Origin: Lumbricus terrestris | Lineage: Eukaryota > Annelida > Clitellata > Crassiclitellata > Lumbricidae | Assembly: GCA_949752735.1 (NCBI GenBank) | Contig: OX457047.1 | Span: 7,497,344 to 7,561,343 of the forward strand | Reading direction: 5' to 3' | DNA length: 64,000 nt | In this document: positions 53,790 to 64,000 of the stretch, piece by piece | Numbering within the stretch: the stretch's first letter is position 1 | How the letters are laid out: each line of letters begins with the position of its first letter | The notes under the pieces: generated by a model | What the model was told of the DNA's origin: nothing | Database searches by the model: none | The model's input: only the letters and a program-made list of their open reading frames with translations | Made by a program: the position numbers and the translations under genes

Positions 53790-54983
53790 GCAATGTATCT
53801 GGCAAGTCAATATAGCGCTTTGAGAACCTAACAGAGGCTCCAAAAAAGACTGCCTTTCTATTTACTATTTATCGCATGTAAAAGCGTCCGATTTAATCTG
53901 TTTAAAAAATGTTGACATTATCATCGTGTCCAATGCGCGTTCTTTACCAAGAGCCTCAACGTCTGCTGTTCATGATCACGATTCCCACGCAGTGTGTCAT
54001 TCCTTCACAGTTATAGAGTAAAAATTACATTCAAAAGACCATAAAGCTTTGAGGTCTAGTAACCAGAGCTGTCCTTGTGTAAAAGCAAACCTATTCTCAG
54101 GCATGGACGCACGTAGGTATTTTTTACAGAAGGGCAAAAGTGTACAATGGTCAATTGGTCATGATAAAAACTGCCAGCAGCAGCCTCAAAAATTAAATGC
54201 AGGAAGTTAAGTAGGAGGCTAGGAGCATGGGTATTTATGATTTCGAAGTGTACATTTCTCAGTTTTTCACTTTCCGCATCGTTAGTAAGTTATTAATTAG
54301 TGTTTTTGTGCGAAGAAGTTTTTAACAACCAAAATGTGGTGGCTACAAATTAGACTCACTTTTCCAGGGGGCAAGTGTCCTCTCTTGCCTCGATATGTGG
54401 GTGCCCATGAGGTCAAGTGGGGAAGGGCGAAATTCGTGGGAGTTGGTGGGTCGAATCCAGAATGTCATATAGCCTATGTGTAATGAACACTTTAGGCTTA
54501 TCCTTTATTGATTATTTTAGTTAAAAATAGCAAAAACGCAATTGTTACAGCTTGCATGAGACCGGCTTCAATGCACAAGAGTCGATGACGCAATAATTTA
54601 TCTAAAAAATTACTTTTAGACAGGCAGGCAGGCAGACTTTTGCAACCGATAACCGCTTTACTAACTCGGTTTTATAACAAACAATGCGGAGAGCGCCATT
54701 AAAATGCAATTTGCAGAAGTAAAATAAATTCTAAATCCAAATTTCGAAAAAAAATTATTTCTAAATTTCTGAAAATAGATTTCTATTATCTGATGCTTTG
54801 GTCAATTTTTTTCCAAACACAAACATTTCGAAACTGAAAAAGTCAATTTGTCTGCTGCAACTAGATGAGGCAGGGATCAGCAGGCTATGTAAGTGGCGGA
54901 CTCAATTGTGTCTTCAAATGCCGTTCCAACTCCCAAAGATGCTCCCACTCCTAAAGACAGCTCTATAAAGTTACCCTTACTAA
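53790..54983. other. Non-coding stretch downstream of ACE
   Basis: No gene. GGCAGGCAGGCAGAC lies at about 54620. A fragment TTTCCAGGGGGCAAGTG at 54361 matches the MITE end at 16140. An AATAAA on the - strand at 54504-54509 could serve the ACE transcript, but is about 690 bp past the stop codon and unproven. Confidence 0.4.
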
Positions 54984-54991
54984 AATAGTCT

Positions 54992-55184
54992 CAGGGTTTT
55001 TCTAGCGTGCAGTTGTACACAAAATGTGCAGTTCTAAAAAGATTTGTGCAGTTGTAAAAGCACTTCCGTGCAGTTGAAACTAGTAAAAAAGGTCAGTGTC
55101 GTCCGATTGGAGGTAATTTATCATGGAAGATGGGAAAGAAAAGAAGTGGTTGTGCGGCTCTAAAAATCCTTTAAAACAGCCCTG
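54992..55184. mobile_element. MITE inserted at the ACE stop codon
   Basis: The left end CAGGGTTTTTCTAGCGTG and the right end CTTTAAAACAGCCCTG are inverted repeats. AATAGTCT is duplicated exactly (54984-54991 and 55185-55192). The right copy overlaps the ACE stop codon (55191-55193 on the - strand). The body matches 928-1532 and 29026-29430. Confidence 0.9.
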
Positions 55185-55190
55185 AATAGT

Positions 55191-63234
<8,044 letters not shown>

Positions 63235-64000
63235 CTAACCACAAAAGCAGCAACAACAACAGCTCTTATCTTCGTACTTGTTTCAGTGTATGTGACTGCA
63301 CTAACTTTATTCTACTCTCCTCTTAACTCACCTTTGGTTTTGCATAGGCCCTATATTATGCTAGAGTTAAGAATTTATTGTTCATGAAGCTGCTTGATTT
63401 TCCAGTCGGCCGTGCTGCTTATTTCTAACTCAATTCTCTCAGATGGCCCTGGCTAGCGGGACCTTTAGCCCCTTTTGGGTCTCCTGGGTGAGCCGACATA
63501 TTAGATAACTGATGTATAACTATACATTATCTGTATTGAATGAGTTGGTTGCCGACTAAATTTTTTATGTTATGTTATCTTCTAGAAAGTTTGCTGTAGG
63601 CCTACAAACCTCTCCCTACACGATCTTCACGCCCTCTTCGTTCTGCAGACCGGCGACCGCCTTGATCTATTTGTACCTCGGTCACGAACCTCATTAGCCC
63701 AGCATCGAATTTTTTTCCACGAATTTCCGCTATCCCTATCCATGGTGGTTGTGAGCTTATATCAAACTCGATTCGGGCTAATTTTAACTCAGAGATAATG
63801 TGGTATGATAATGAGCGTTTACCTTCAAGTATAGTGTGTTTAATATTTCTCGGGCCTACCTGTCCGATAAACAGGCTCGCCCGAAATATAGGGGGCACTA
63901 GCCCTTTGAACCCTCGGCTCCTACGCCTATGAATACAATAATATAAACAGCAAATAAAAAGTAGTCTACTATCATTTTGTCAATCTTTTATGGGGGAAAA
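63235..64000. other. ACE intron reaching the window edge
   Basis: I looked for the preceding ACE exon on the - strand and did not find it. At 63870-63931 a MITE right end is present (CCCTCGGCTCCTACGCCTATG, complement CATAGGCGTAGG), without a left partner. The 99-codon frame at 63602-63898 looks like chance. Confidence 0.5.

Noticed and set aside
54100..54412. A MITE with CATGGACGCACGTAGG and CATGGGCACCC ends
   Set aside because: The ends match poorly and the flanks show no duplication.

Overview
The window is animal nuclear DNA: spliced genes, AT-rich non-coding sequence, tRNA-derived SINEs, LINEs, an LTR retrotransposon and very many short DNA transposons. The Gypsy element at 4.1-10.0 kb has integrase upstream of reverse transcriptase. 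That is the Gmr1-like order, reported mainly from deuterostomes. Foldback elements with 15-bp repeat arms recall the TU elements of sea urchins. A marine invertebrate, perhaps an echinoderm or another deuterostome, is my best guess, but the species cannot be fixed from the sequence.

Two host genes are convincing. (1) An apparently intronless cytochrome P450 of the CYP1/CYP2 clan type on the + strand at 47452-49281, with a TATA box about 100 bp upstream. (2) The 3' half of a spliced angiotensin-converting-enzyme-like metallopeptidase (ACE) on the - strand. Seven exons lie between 63234 and 55191, every intron has GT-AG ends, and every junction keeps frame. Together they encode HEMGH, the downstream zinc-ligand glutamate and the K/H/Y/R/Y substrate and chloride residues. 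The 5' exons lie beyond the right edge.

Layout. 0-4 kb: nested hAT-like MITEs. 4.1-9.95 kb: a young Gypsy/Gmr1 element with identical-length LTRs and the core of RT deleted. 10-17 kb: a SINE, LINE relics and a first foldback element. 18-20.4 kb: a second foldback element, then an element carrying a 86-bp minisatellite. 20.4-26.9 kb: mostly simple repeats. 27-29.4 kb: a decayed mariner split by a SINE, RT fragments and a MITE. 32.3-34.3 kb: a decayed piggyBac element. 34.5-40.2 kb: a degenerate repeat field split by a nearly intact CR1-type LINE with two overlapping ORFs. 41.8-46.5 kb: three adjacent DNA transposons, the last (2.66 kb) sitting inside a SINE and carrying an unknown ORF. 46.8-52 kb: the P450 and several MITEs. 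52.8-53.5 kb: a tetranucleotide palindrome. 55-64 kb: the ACE gene, its introns filled with MITEs, SINEs and satellites.

Most non-coding structure is explained by insertions, and for about a dozen I could read exact or near-exact 8-bp target duplications. The observations I would follow up first are: the two foldback elements with related ends; the Gypsy element that lost RT yet has near-identical LTRs; the 2.66-kb hAT-like element with its cargo ORF; the tandem amplification of an ACE exon end with its splice donor; a MITE inserted at the ACE stop codon; and a short dispersed repeat whose hairpin stem shows compensatory changes between copies.
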